A DNA stretch of 12,288 nucleotides from Georgenia sp. (GTDB lineage Bacteria > Actinomycetota > Actinomycetes > Actinomycetales > Actinomycetaceae): positions 1-12,288 of the forward strand of contig DAHVRG010000156.1 in NCBI GenBank assembly GCA_027322565.1, given 5' to 3'. Positions 1 to 7,611 of the stretch are shown piece by piece (the stretch's first letter is position 1; every line of letters starts with the position of its first letter). The notes beneath the pieces are model-generated. The model did no database searches, was not told the origin of the DNA, and saw only the letters and a program-made list of their open reading frames with translations. The translations under genes were made by a program, and so were the position numbers.

Positions 1-1
1 C

Positions 2-835
2 GATCTGGGGGTCGTCGTCACCTCCGACCGCGAGGAGGCGCTCGCCCACGCAGCCGCCTGCCTCGACCGCAGCTTCAGCCCGGGCGGGGAACGACCCGCT
101 GTCGTCATCGAGGAGTTCCTCGACGGACCGGAGGTCTCCCTCTTCTGTGTCTGCGACGGGACCGACGCCGTCGCCCTCGCCCCCGCCCAGGACTTCAAGC
201 GTCTCGCCGACGGCGACACCGGCCCGAACACCGGTGGCATGGGCGCCTACAGCCCGCTGCCCTGGGCGCCGGAGGACCTCGTCGAGCAGGTGATGGAGCG
301 TGTCGCCCGGCCCGTCGTGCGCGAGATGGCGCGGCGCGGCACCCCCTACACCGGGGTGCTGTACGTCGGGTTGGCGCTGACCTCACGCGGGCTGCGCGTC
401 GTGGAGTTCAACGCCCGCTTCGGCGACCCCGAGACCCAGGTGGTCCTCGCCCGGCTCGCCTCCTCCCTGGCGCAGCTGCTCCACGCCGCCGCCACGGGGA
501 CGCTGGCCGACGTGCCTCCGCCGCGGTGGCGGGACGACGCCGCCGTCACCGTAGTCGTCGCGTCCGAGGGGTACCCGGGCGTGTGCCGGCTCGGTGACGT
601 CATCGACGGGGTCGCCGCCGCCGAGGAGCTCCCCGGCGTCCACGTGCTCCACGCCGGGTGCGCCACCGCCGAGGACGGCTCGCTGGTGAGCGCCGGGGGC
701 CGGGTGCTCTCGGTCGTCGGCGTCGGCAAGGACCAGGAGGAGGCCCGCGACCGCGCCTACGCCGGCGTGTCCCGGATCACGCTGGCGGGCTCCCAGCACC
801 GCACCGACATCGCGCTCGCCCGGGCGGCGCAGTGA
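2..835 (+). CDS. purD: Phosphoribosylamine-glycine ligase (GAR synthetase), C-terminal part
   Basis: Second step of de novo purine synthesis: ATP-dependent ligation of glycine to phosphoribosylamine, giving GAR, in the cytoplasm. The gene enters from the left edge, so only the last 277 residues are visible, about two thirds of a usual ~420-residue protein. Recognition rests on the ATP-grasp block [12 protein letters not shown] (about residues 42-53 of the visible part), [21 protein letters not shown], and the later [12 protein letters not shown] that carries metal- and ATP-binding residues. The C-terminal domain is complete to the TGA stop. The stop overlaps the GTG start of purC, indicating translational coupling. 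One oddity: the first visible residues read DLGVVVT where most relatives, from memory, have AGKGVVVT, so the usual loop lysine seems missing. The left edge limits that reading. Confidence 0.96.
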   Translation, partial: DLGVVVTSDREEALAHAAACLDRSFSPGGERPAVVIEEFLDGPEVSLFCVCDGTDAVALAPAQDFKRLADGDTGPNTGGMGAYSPLPWAPEDLVEQVMERVARPVVREMARRGTPYTGVLYVGLALTSRGLRVVEFNARFGDPETQVVLARLASSLAQLLHAAATGTLADVPPPRWRDDAAVTVVVASEGYPGVCRLGDVIDGVAAAEELPGVHVLHAGCATAEDGSLVSAGGRVLSVVGVGKDQEEARDRAYAGVSRITLAGSQHRTDIALARAAQ

Positions 836-1698
836 CCACGCCGGCGCTGCCCGGTTGGGAGCACGTCTACTCCGGCAAGGTCCGCGACCTCTACCGGCCT
901 GCCGGGGAGCACCCCGACGGCGACGTCGTCCTCGTCGTCGCCTCGGACCGGGTCAGCGCCTACGACCACGTCCTGCCGACGCCCATCCCCGGCAAGGGTG
1001 AGGTGCTCACCCGGCTCAGCCTGTGGTGGTTCGACCAGCTCGCCGACATCGTCCCCAACCACGTCGTCTCGACCGACGTCCCCGCGGAGGTCGCCGGCCG
1101 GGCGATGGTCTGCCGCCGGCTGGAGATGTTCCCGGTCGAGTGCGTGGCCCGCGGCTACCTCACGGGGTCCGGGATGGCCGAGTACCGGCAGACCCAGGCG
1201 GTGTGCGGGGTGGCGCTGCCGCCCGGCCTGGAGGAGGCCGCCCGGCTGCCCGAGCCGATCTTCACCCCCGCGCGCAAGGCCGAGGTGGGGGACCACGACG
1301 AGAACATCACGTTCGACGCCGTCGTCGAGCTGCTCGGGGCGGAACGCGCCGCCGAGCTGCGCGACCTCACCCTGGCGGTCTACGCCCGGGCGGCGGACGT
1401 GGCTGCCCGCAGCGGCATCATCGTGGCGGACACCAAGCTGGAGTTCGGGATCGGCCCGGACGGCGCCGTCGTCCTCGGGGACGAGGTCCTCACCCCCGAC
1501 TCCTCCCGCTTCTGGCCCGCCGACGGCTACGCGCCCGGCCGGGTGCAGCCGAGCTTCGACAAGCAGTTCGTGCGGGACTGGCTCACCTCCCCGGAGTCCG
1601 GGTGGGATCGCACGTCGGTGCCACCGCCGCTGCCCGACGACGTCGTCCAGCGCACCCGGGAGCGCTACCTCGAGGCCGCCGAGCGGCTCATCGGTTGA
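832..1698 (+). CDS. purC: SAICAR synthetase (phosphoribosylaminoimidazole-succinocarboxamide synthase)
   Basis: Catalyses ATP-dependent condensation of CAIR with aspartate to give SAICAR in purine synthesis. The protein has 288 residues, normal for the family. Visible signatures are YSGKVRDLY (residues 13-21), [20 protein letters not shown] (37-56), [32 protein letters not shown] and the C-terminal [11 protein letters not shown]. The GTG start at 832 overlaps the purD stop by 4 nt and places the first family motif at the expected distance from the N terminus. The open frame runs further upstream inside purD, but that extension has no family sequence. The HDEN region reads TPARKAE where TPATKAE is more usual, a mild substitution. 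It probably shares a transcript with purD. Confidence 0.97.
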   Translation: MTTPALPGWEHVYSGKVRDLYRPAGEHPDGDVVLVVASDRVSAYDHVLPTPIPGKGEVLTRLSLWWFDQLADIVPNHVVSTDVPAEVAGRAMVCRRLEMFPVECVARGYLTGSGMAEYRQTQAVCGVALPPGLEEAARLPEPIFTPARKAEVGDHDENITFDAVVELLGAERAAELRDLTLAVYARAADVAARSGIIVADTKLEFGIGPDGAVVLGDEVLTPDSSRFWPADGYAPGRVQPSFDKQFVRDWLTSPESGWDRTSVPPPLPDDVVQRTRERYLEAAERLIG

Positions 1699-1737
1699 CC
1701 GCCGCCGGCCGCCGCCCAGCCGGCGCCCGCCGCTCCG

Positions 1738-1752
1738 CCTGCCTTCCGCAGG
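1738..1752 (+). terminator. Candidate hairpin downstream of purC
   Basis: A perfect 5-bp stem, CCTGC and GCAGG around a CTTCC loop, lies 40 nt after the purC stop. Slightly upstream, GCCGGC occurs twice (1704-1709 and 1719-1724) and can also pair with itself. There is no T-tract, so this is only a weak candidate for a terminator or attenuator separating the purDC transcript from the desaturase. GC-rich DNA yields such hairpins often by chance. Confidence 0.25.
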
Positions 1753-1797
1753 GTCCGCGCAGTGGGACGACCCGCGCACCGAGCCGATCCGTGGGAG

Positions 1798-1813
1798 ACT
1801 TCTGCACGGAAGT
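1798..1813. promoter_or_regulatory. Inverted repeat upstream of desaturase (ACTTC-N6-GAAGT)
   Basis: Perfect 5-bp arms, ACTTC and GAAGT, are separated by 6 nt and centred about 58 nt before the desaturase ATG. It lies in a stretch clearly less GC-rich than the surroundings, as promoter regions often are. It is a candidate protein-binding site, with no known match claimed. Confidence 0.3.
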
Positions 1814-1821
1814 ACACGGTG

Positions 1822-1840
1822 TTGCGAATCACGTTCGCGA
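1822..1840. promoter_or_regulatory. Inverted repeat upstream of desaturase (TTGCGAA-N5-TTCGCGA)
   Basis: The arms TTGCGAA and TTCGCGA match at 6 of 7 positions around a 5-nt spacer and end 23 nt before the desaturase ATG. Actinobacterial fatty-acid desaturase genes are commonly controlled by TetR-family repressors, and a site this close to the start fits repression. The binding protein is not identifiable from the sequence. Confidence 0.33.
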
Positions 1841-1863
1841 CTTGAGAACCAGAGGCGCGAACC

Positions 1864-2952
<1,089 letters not shown>

Positions 2953-2966
2953 CCGGAGGGCGCGGG

Positions 2967-2972
2967 TAGACT
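2967..2972 (+). promoter_or_regulatory. Candidate -10 element (TAGACT) for purS-purQ
   Basis: TAGACT fits the TAnnnT -10 pattern of actinobacterial housekeeping promoters and lies 34 nt before the purS ATG, within the 54-nt gap after the desaturase. The -35 position is weak (CGGGTC at 17-bp spacing). A promoter here would free purSQ from the desaturase transcript. The call is tentative. Confidence 0.28.
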
Positions 2973-3006
2973 CGGCCGCGGTCCGAACCCCCGAGCAGGA
3001 GTCACC

Positions 3007-3270
3007 ATGGGACGAATCGTCGTCGAGGTCATGCCGAAACCCGAGATCCTCGACCCCCAGGGCAAGGCCGTCGCCGGAGCCCTGCCGCGCCTCGGCCTGG
3101 ACGGCTTCGTCTCCGTCCGCCAGGGCAAGCGTTTCGAGCTCGAGGTCGACGGCGACGTCGACGACGCCGCGCTCGACCAGGCCCGCCGGGCCGCCGAGAC
3201 GCTGCTGTCCAACCCGGTGATCGAGAACGTCGTCCGGGTCGCCCCCGTCGACGACGCCGGGAGCGAGTGA
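3007..3270 (+). CDS. purS: Phosphoribosylformylglycinamidine synthase subunit PurS
   Basis: Small structural subunit (87 residues) of the three-part FGAM synthase PurS-PurQ-PurL. It bridges the glutaminase PurQ and the synthetase PurL and helps pass ammonia. The family pattern is plain: an N-terminal strand [17 protein letters not shown], then [14 protein letters not shown] and a C-terminal [15 protein letters not shown]. The ATG follows a strong AGGAG (2997-3001) with 5-nt spacing. Its TGA stop shares one base with the purQ start, so the two subunits are probably made in coupled, near-equal amounts. The length is typical. Confidence 0.96.
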   Translation: MGRIVVEVMPKPEILDPQGKAVAGALPRLGLDGFVSVRQGKRFELEVDGDVDDAALDQARRAAETLLSNPVIENVVRVAPVDDAGSE

Positions 3271-3995
3271 TGCACCGTCTCGACACCGAGCCCGAGGTGC
3301 GCCCCGAGGGGGCACGCATCGGTGTCGTCACCTTCCCCGGATCGCTCGACGACCGCGACGCCCAGCGGGCGGTCCGGCTCGCCGGGGCCGAGCCGGTGCC
3401 GCTGTGGCACGCCGACGAGGACCTCCGGGGCGTGGACGCCGTCATCCTTCCCGGGGGTTTCTCCTACGGCGACTACCTGCGCTGCGGCGCCATCGCCCGT
3501 TTCGCCCCGGTCATGACGTCCGTGATCGAGGCCGCCGGCCGCGGACTGCCCGTCCTGGGGATCTGCAACGGCTTCCAGATCCTGTGCGAGGCGCACCTGC
3601 TTCCCGGTGCACTCATCCGCAACGACCACCAGCGCTTCGTCTGCCGGGACCAGCAGCTGCGGGTGGAGAACAACGACACCGCCTGGACCACCGGCTACTC
3701 GGTGGGTCAGACCGTCACGTTCCCGCTGAAGAACGGCGAGGGCGGCTTCGTCGCGGACCAGCGCACCCTCGACGAGCTCGAGGGCGAGGGGCGGGTCGTC
3801 CTGCGCTACGAGGGCCACAACCCCAACGGCTCGCTCAACGACATCGCGGCCCTCACCAACGCCGCGGGGAACATCGTGGGCCTCATGCCCCACCCGGAGC
3901 ACGCCGTGGAGCCCGGGTTCGGCCCCGGCTCCGGTTCGGGCACCGACGGGCTGGCGATGTTCACCTCGGTCCTCGGCGTCCTCATCACCGCCTGA
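3270..3995 (+). CDS. purQ: Phosphoribosylformylglycinamidine synthase subunit PurQ (glutaminase)
   Basis: Class I glutamine amidotransferase subunit of FGAM synthase. It hydrolyses glutamine and delivers ammonia to PurL. The 241-residue protein shows VVTFPGS at the N terminus, the oxyanion-strand [11 protein letters not shown] (about 61-71), the nucleophile Cys99 in GICNGFQ, and the His/Glu catalytic pair in PHPEHAVE near the C terminus. ATG at 3270 overlaps the purS stop by one base (TGATG), and GGGAG at 3259-3263 can serve as ribosome binding site. An in-frame GTG directly before it (3267) would add one residue. purL, often next in such operons, is absent; the following gene is convergent, so purL must lie elsewhere, as in mycobacteria. 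Confidence 0.96.
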   Translation: MHRLDTEPEVRPEGARIGVVTFPGSLDDRDAQRAVRLAGAEPVPLWHADEDLRGVDAVILPGGFSYGDYLRCGAIARFAPVMTSVIEAAGRGLPVLGICNGFQILCEAHLLPGALIRNDHQRFVCRDQQLRVENNDTAWTTGYSVGQTVTFPLKNGEGGFVADQRTLDELEGEGRVVLRYEGHNPNGSLNDIAALTNAAGNIVGLMPHPEHAVEPGFGPGSGSGTDGLAMFTSVLGVLITA

Positions 3996-4012
3996 GCCCC
4001 CCTCCGCACCCA

Positions 4013-4084
4013 GAGCCCACCTCCCGGCCGGAGCTCACCTCCCGGCGACAGCCGAGCTGTCGTCGAGAGCTCACTTCCCGGCGC
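4013..4084. repeat. Degenerate 18-bp tandem repeat, four units
   Basis: GAGCYCACYTCCCGGC occurs at 4013, 4031 and 4067, exactly 18 and 36 nt apart. The 18-nt unit between them (4049-4066) is diverged and carries half of a hairpin. The array fills most of the 90-nt gap between the convergent purQ and ald genes. The period is a multiple of three, and the frame read through is open on the + strand, but no gene is claimed here. It looks like local slippage duplication. Confidence 0.7.
4044..4064. terminator. Hairpin between convergent purQ and ald, candidate bidirectional terminator
   Basis: GACAGC (4047-4052) and GCTGTC (4056-4061) pair perfectly around a CGA loop. C4046-G4062, a G-T wobble and G4044-C4064 extend the stem to 9 bp. 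The location, between two genes that end facing each other, suits a terminator acting both ways. Neither side has a T-tract, which is common for actinobacterial terminators but weakens the call. Confidence 0.5.
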
Positions 4085-4085
4085 G

Positions 4086-5219
4086 CTACACCCACTGGGG
4101 CGTCGCGCCGAGCAGGCCCTCCAGCGGCGTGTGCTCCAGCCCGTGCGCCTCGGCGACCGGGGCGGAGACGAGCGCGCCGTCATGGGTCGCCAGTCCGAGC
4201 GCGAGCGCCCGGTCGGCGCGCATCGCCGCGTGCCACCCGAGGTCGGCGAGCGCGAGGGCGTAGGGCACGGTGACGTTCGTCAGCGCGTACGTCGAGGTGT
4301 GGGAGACCGCGCCGGGCATGTTGGTGACGCAGTAGAACAGCGTGTCGTGCACCCGGTAGGTCGGGTCGGAGTGAGTGGTGGGCCGGGAGTCCTCGAAGCA
4401 GCCGCCCTGGTCGACGGAGATGTCGACGACCACGGAGCCCGGCTTCATCCGGGAGACCTGCTCGTTGCTCACCAGCCGCGGCGTGCGCGCACCGGGCAGC
4501 AGGACCGAGCCGATGACGAGGTCCGCCTCGCTCACGGCCCGCTCGATCTCGTACCCGTTGGACATCACCGTCTTGCACCGGCCGCGGTAGAGCAGGTCGG
4601 CCTGGCGCAGCCGGGAGATGTCCTTGTCCATGAGGATGACGTCGGCGTGCATCCCCACGGCCATCGCGGCGGCGTTCATCCCCGCCACCCCGGCCCCGAT
4701 GACGACGACCCGCGCCGAGTACACGCCCGACACCCCGCCGAGCAGCACACCGCGCCCGCCCTGGGCGCTCATCAGCGTGTGCGCGCCCACCTGGGGGGCG
4801 AGCCGGCCGGCGATCTCGCTCATCGGCGCGAGGAGCGGCAGGGTGCGGTCGGGCAGCTCGACCGTCTCGTAGGCCACCGCGGTGACCTTGCGCCGGAGCA
4901 GCTCCTCGGTGAGCTGCTTGTCCGCGGCGAGGTGGAGGTAGGTGAACAGGGTCTGCCCCTCGCGCAGCAGGTCGTACTCGGCCGGGACCGGCTCCTTGAC
5001 CTTGAGGATGAGGTCACCGAACTCCCACGTGCCGGCGGCGTCGGGGAGCACCGTCGCTCCCGCCGCCGCGAAGTCCTCGTCCCGGATGGAGGCGGAGGCG
5101 CCGGCGCCGCTCTCGACGGCGACCTCGTGGCCGTGGCGGACGAGCTCGTGCACGCCAGAGGGCGTGATCGCCACCCGCCCCTCGGAGTCGATGACCTCCC
5201 GCGGCACTGCAATTCTCAT
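4086..5219 (-). CDS. ald: Alanine dehydrogenase
   Basis: NAD-dependent oxidative deamination of L-alanine to pyruvate and ammonia, reversible. The mycobacterial enzyme is also known to aminate glyoxylate to glycine. The protein has 377 residues, slightly longer than the usual ~371. Substrate and catalytic residues fall at canonical numbering: Arg15 (EGRVA), Lys75 (KVKEP), His96 (TYLHLA) and Asp270 (SVDQGG). The Rossmann motif VVIGAGVAGMNAA is at 172-184, followed by the family block VTNMPGAVSHTSTYALTN. An in-frame ATG three codons upstream (5228) is rejected: it would overlap the GAGG ribosome binding site, which stands 9 nt before ATG 5219, and the shorter start restores the canonical numbering. 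It is the terminal gene on this strand; the upstream region holds direct repeats and DnaA-like boxes. No AldR-type Lrp/AsnC regulator is adjacent. Confidence 0.96.
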   Translation of the reverse strand: MRIAVPREVIDSEGRVAITPSGVHELVRHGHEVAVESGAGASASIRDEDFAAAGATVLPDAAGTWEFGDLILKVKEPVPAEYDLLREGQTLFTYLHLAADKQLTEELLRRKVTAVAYETVELPDRTLPLLAPMSEIAGRLAPQVGAHTLMSAQGGRGVLLGGVSGVYSARVVVIGAGVAGMNAAAMAVGMHADVILMDKDISRLRQADLLYRGRCKTVMSNGYEIERAVSEADLVIGSVLLPGARTPRLVSNEQVSRMKPGSVVVDISVDQGGCFEDSRPTTHSDPTYRVHDTLFYCVTNMPGAVSHTSTYALTNVTVPYALALADLGWHAAMRADRALALGLATHDGALVSAPVAEAHGLEHTPLEGLLGATPQWV

Positions 5220-5265
5220 GCGGAGCATCCTCGCAGGTTTGCGGGGGAGCGATCGACACGGGTCT

Positions 5266-5283
5266 CGTTCACCTGCCGTTCAC
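5266..5283. promoter_or_regulatory. Two CGTTCAC direct repeats 11 bp apart, upstream of ald
   Basis: CGTTCAC occurs at 5266-5272 and 5277-5283. Read toward ald this is GTGAACG twice, centred about 55 nt before the ald ATG and in phase by about one helical turn. This is a reasonable activator or Lrp/AsnC-type contact pattern, but I know no defined match. Confidence 0.3.
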
Positions 5284-5350
5284 TTGTCCACAGGAGCGAT
5301 CCACAGGGTTGTGCACATACCCACAGCGAGCGCCCAGGGCCTGTGGACAT
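5284..5350. promoter_or_regulatory. Cluster of DnaA-box-like 9-mers
   Basis: TTGTCCACA at 5284-5292 is an exact match to the actinobacterial DnaA box as I know it. Within 67 bp there are also TTGTGCACA (5309-5317, one mismatch), ATGTCCACA on the - strand (5342-5350, one mismatch), and weaker CGATCCACA (5297-5305) and ATACCCACA (5317-5325). They lie in the intergenic region between the ald start and the TRIC-type gene's stop. No dnaA, dnaN or oriC gene context is present, so this would be a non-origin cluster: a DnaA titration or regulatory site, perhaps acting on ald. Confidence 0.5.
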
Positions 5351-5371
5351 CCGGTTTGTCCGATGCGCGGG

Positions 5372-6130
5372 CTACTCGGCGCCTCGTCGCGGATGGCGAC
5401 GTCGCCACCAGCGGTCGAGGCGCGACTCCGCCGGACCCTGGTCTCCCGACCGGCGACGCGCAGGCGGCCACAGCGCGCTGAGGCTCACCGACTCCGCGTC
5501 GGGCAGCACCCACCGGCGCCGGCGCGCCAGGATGCTCACGCCGGCTCCGACGACGATCGCCGCAAGCATTCCCACCGTCTCGTGCCCCAGCTCGTGCAGG
5601 ACGATCATCGCGCCGCTGGCGAACACCGCCGAGGTGGCGTAGAGCGTGTTGCCCCCGAAGATGGCCGGCACCTGGCCGACGACGACGTCGCGGATCATCC
5701 CGCCGCCCGCGGCCGTCGTCACCCCGAGGAGGACGGCGGGCAGCACACCGAGCCCGGCGGCCAGGGCCTTCGTCGCGCCGGTCGCGGCCCAGCAGCCGAG
5801 CACGACGCCGTCGGCGACGACGAAGGCCCGGTTCCACCACCGCCCACGCAGCGGGAGCAGGAAGGCGACGACCGCGCCGACGAGCGCGGTACCGAGGTAG
5901 TAGGGGTCGGTGAGCGCGACCGGAGGGCCCGCCTGGAGCAGGGTGTCCCGCAGCATCCCGCCGCCGAGCGCGGAGATGATGGCGAGCACGGCGAAGCCGA
6001 CGAGGTCGAAGCGCCGACGCCGGGCGATGGTGCCGCCGAGGATGCCGTTGAGCAGCACGCCGACGAGGTCGATGCCCCGGAACACCCCGGGAAGCGCGTC
6101 GACGACGTGGGCTGTCACGTCCTCGGCCAC
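5372..6130 (-). CDS. UPF0126/TRIC-type membrane protein, likely glycine transporter
   Basis: A 252-residue integral membrane protein with the two internal repeats that define UPF0126/bacterial TRIC proteins. Each repeat ends in GGGMxRD: GGGMLRD at about 56-62 and GGGMIRD at 142-148. The block FDLVGFAVLAIISALGGG precedes the first. Hydrophobic helices occupy most of residues 20-200; a basic, proline- and arginine-rich tail (about 203-252) is longer than usual. Bacterial members have been linked to glycine uptake by mutant fitness data and by glycine riboswitches; eukaryotic TRIC proteins are K+ channels. The GTG at 6130 is chosen because AGGA stands 6 nt before it and the family sequence begins soon after. 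The frame stays open far upstream, but that stretch has no membrane character and overlaps the riboswitch on the other strand. It is followed by ald on the same strand after 152 nt. Confidence 0.88.
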   Translation of the reverse strand: MAEDVTAHVVDALPGVFRGIDLVGVLLNGILGGTIARRRRFDLVGFAVLAIISALGGGMLRDTLLQAGPPVALTDPYYLGTALVGAVVAFLLPLRGRWWNRAFVVADGVVLGCWAATGATKALAAGLGVLPAVLLGVTTAAGGGMIRDVVVGQVPAIFGGNTLYATSAVFASGAMIVLHELGHETVGMLAAIVVGAGVSILARRRRWVLPDAESVSLSALWPPARRRSGDQGPAESRLDRWWRRRHPRRGAE

Positions 6131-6316
6131 ACTCGATCCTGGCCCGGCGCGGGGGGCGCGGCAACCAGCCGGGTCCCGCCCCGCTCCCGAACGCCGGACC
6201 ACCCGAGGGCCGGGTGCCGGCGTCCCCGGGCGAGGGAGGGGCGTGACGGCCGGCACGGTCGACCGGCGCGCGCGGGTATGAGATGGTTGGAGGTACAACT
6301 CAAGAGCCATCGACTC
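6131..6316. other. Intergenic leader region between TRIC-type gene and riboswitch
   Basis: No gene is seen on either strand. Starts of divergent transcription to both sides must lie here. TACAAC at 6294-6299 and TATGAG at 6277-6282 are possible -10 elements for the riboswitch transcript, but neither has a convincing -35 at 16-18 bp. This is the least certain part of the riboswitch locus. Confidence 0.35.
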
Positions 6317-6490
6317 GCGGCGGGAGAGTCCCGCTTCGTGCGGGCGCCGAAGGAGCAACCTCCCCGGGAATCTCTCAGGCACCCGATACCGCCGCGGCGA
6401 GGCACCTCTGGAAAGCAGCCACCAGGCTCACCGACGGTGAAATCCGGGCAACCGCCCGCGAAAACTCTCAGGTCACATGACAGAGCGGGG
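6317..6490 (+). promoter_or_regulatory. Tandem glycine riboswitch (gcvT type)
   Basis: Two glycine aptamers stand in series, as recognised from the Rfam gcvT consensus. Aptamer 1 has GGGAGAG (6322-6328), the core GCGCCGAAGGAGCAA (6344-6358), AATCTCTCAGGC, and the closing CTCTGGA, with AGAG 6325-6328 pairing CTCT 6406-6409. Aptamer 2 has CACCGACGGTG (6429-6439), AAACTCTCAGGTCA and ATGACAGAG, with P1 formed by GCTC 6426-6429 and GAGC 6483-6486. The linker is short, as in cooperative tandem forms. The RNA points to the EamA transporter starting at 6544, not to the divergent TRIC-type gene. Glycine riboswitches usually turn genes on when glycine is high. Confidence 0.93.
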
Positions 6491-6538
6491 AACGTCCCCC
6501 GTCCCTGCGCCGGCTCTGCCGGCGACCGCCCTGAGGAG
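6481..6538 (+). promoter_or_regulatory. Putative expression platform and ribosome binding site of the glycine riboswitch
   Basis: GCTCTG (6513-6518) is a perfect complement of CAGAGC (6481-6486), the 3' strand of the aptamer-2 P1 stem, and can extend with G-C pairs after one mismatch. The same GCTCTG overlaps a hairpin, CGCCGG (6508-6513) and CCGGCG (6519-6524) around CTCTG. A further hairpin, CGGGG/CCCCG, spans 6486-6501. The strong ribosome binding site GAGGAG lies at 6533-6538. P1 formation on glycine binding would therefore free GCTCTG for the second hairpin. No U-run is present, so control may act on translation or through Rho. The direction of control is inferred. Confidence 0.5.
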
Positions 6539-6543
6539 TTCGC

Positions 6544-7575
6544 TTGGCTGCGCCCACCGACGTCCCTGCGCGCCCCTCCGCGCACCCCCGCCAGCAGGTC
6601 CCGACCCCACGGGACGCCGCCCGCGCCGGGCTGCGGATGCGCCACCGGCTCGGGGTCGTCGCCATCATCGCGTCCGCGACGGCGATGGGCCTGGCCGGCG
6701 TCTTCGGCCGGATGTCCACCCCGCCCGGAGCCGTCATCGGCGAGGCCCTCACCCTCGGCCGGATGACCGTCGGTGCGCTCGGGATGCTCACGATCCTCGC
6801 CGTCGGCCGGCGGCTGGGCGCGCTGCGCCGTACCCGGCTCTCCTGGTCCGTCGTGCTCGGTGGCGTCTTCCTCGGGCTCTCGCTCGCCACCTACCTCTCG
6901 GCCACGGTGCTCACCGACCTGGCGCGGGCGGTCGCGCTCCACTACCTCGGGCCGGTCGTCGCGACCGTCCTCGCCCGCATCTTCCTCAAGGAGCGCGCCA
7001 ACGGGCCCGAGCTGACCTCCGTCGTCATCAGCTTCGCCGGGATGATCCTGGCCGCCGGCCTCATCGAGGCCGACCCGCTCGACGTCAGCGACCAGCAGCT
7101 CTTCGGCGATGTCCTCGCCGCCGTGTCCGGTGTCCTCTACGGCGCCGCGCTGCTGTGCTACCGGTACCGCGCCGACATGCCGTCGGACGTCCGCAGCTTC
7201 TGGAACTTCACCTTCGGCGGCCTCGGAACCGCCGGCATGGTCCTCGTCACCCGGCCCGACCTCTCCGGTATGACGGCGCAGAACTGGGTCTGGGCGGTCG
7301 GCTTCTTCCTCGTCTGCGGGCTGCTCGCCCTCGGCCTGCTCGTCCTGGCCGGCAAGCACCTGCGCGCCGTCGAGCTCTCGGCGCTGTCCTACTGGGAGGT
7401 CGTCGTCGCGATGCTCCTCGGGGCGCTCGCCTTCGGTGAGCTCATCTCGCCGCTCGGCTGGGCCGGTGCCGTGCTCATCGTCGTCGGTGCCGCCGTCGCG
7501 GTGGCGTCGAGCCGCCGCCGGATCGCGCGGGTCCCGGCGGGCGCGGCGCCCGCCCCCGTGGAGACGACCGGCTGA
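6544..7575 (+). CDS. EamA/DMT-family transporter under glycine riboswitch control
   Basis: A 343-residue inner-membrane protein of the drug/metabolite transporter superfamily, many members of which export amino acids or metabolites. After a ~35-residue hydrophilic N terminus there are about ten hydrophobic helices in two EamA halves. The first half ends near ALHYLGPVVATVLARIFLKE, the second near LSYWEVVVAMLLGALAFGE, each showing the usual helix ending in a charged residue before the next loop. TTG 6544 is chosen because GAGGAG stands 5 nt before it; the first in-frame ATG is codon 32, too close to helix one to be attractive. Control by a glycine aptamer suggests the cargo is glycine or a related small amino acid, and export is the natural reading if glycine induces it. 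Substrate and direction are inference. A small SRPBCC gene follows after 36 nt, probably on the same transcript. Confidence 0.9.
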   Translation: MAAPTDVPARPSAHPRQQVPTPRDAARAGLRMRHRLGVVAIIASATAMGLAGVFGRMSTPPGAVIGEALTLGRMTVGALGMLTILAVGRRLGALRRTRLSWSVVLGGVFLGLSLATYLSATVLTDLARAVALHYLGPVVATVLARIFLKERANGPELTSVVISFAGMILAAGLIEADPLDVSDQQLFGDVLAAVSGVLYGAALLCYRYRADMPSDVRSFWNFTFGGLGTAGMVLVTRPDLSGMTAQNWVWAVGFFLVCGLLALGLLVLAGKHLRAVELSALSYWEVVVAMLLGALAFGELISPLGWAGAVLIVVGAAVAVASSRRRIARVPAGAAPAPVETTG

Positions 7576-7611
7576 GCAGCCCGCGGCCAGCGCCGGTGCC
7601 ACACTGACGCC

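Noticed and set aside
4013..4084. CRISPR array
   Set aside because: The 16-nt units are directly tandem at an 18-nt period with no unique spacers, and there are no cas genes.
5220..5228. Upstream ATG at 5228 as ald start
   Set aside because: It would merge with the GAGG ribosome binding site, and it shifts the conserved residues off their canonical positions.
5284..5350. Chromosomal or plasmid replication origin
   Set aside because: DnaA-like boxes are present, but there is no AT-rich unwinding region and no dnaA, dnaN, gyrB or parAB nearby. It is reported as a non-origin cluster instead.
6131..6382. 84-codon N-terminal extension of the UPF0126/TRIC-type protein
   Set aside because: It is Arg/Pro-rich with no membrane segment and overlaps the glycine riboswitch on the opposite strand. 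GTG 6130 has a ribosome binding site and starts the family sequence.
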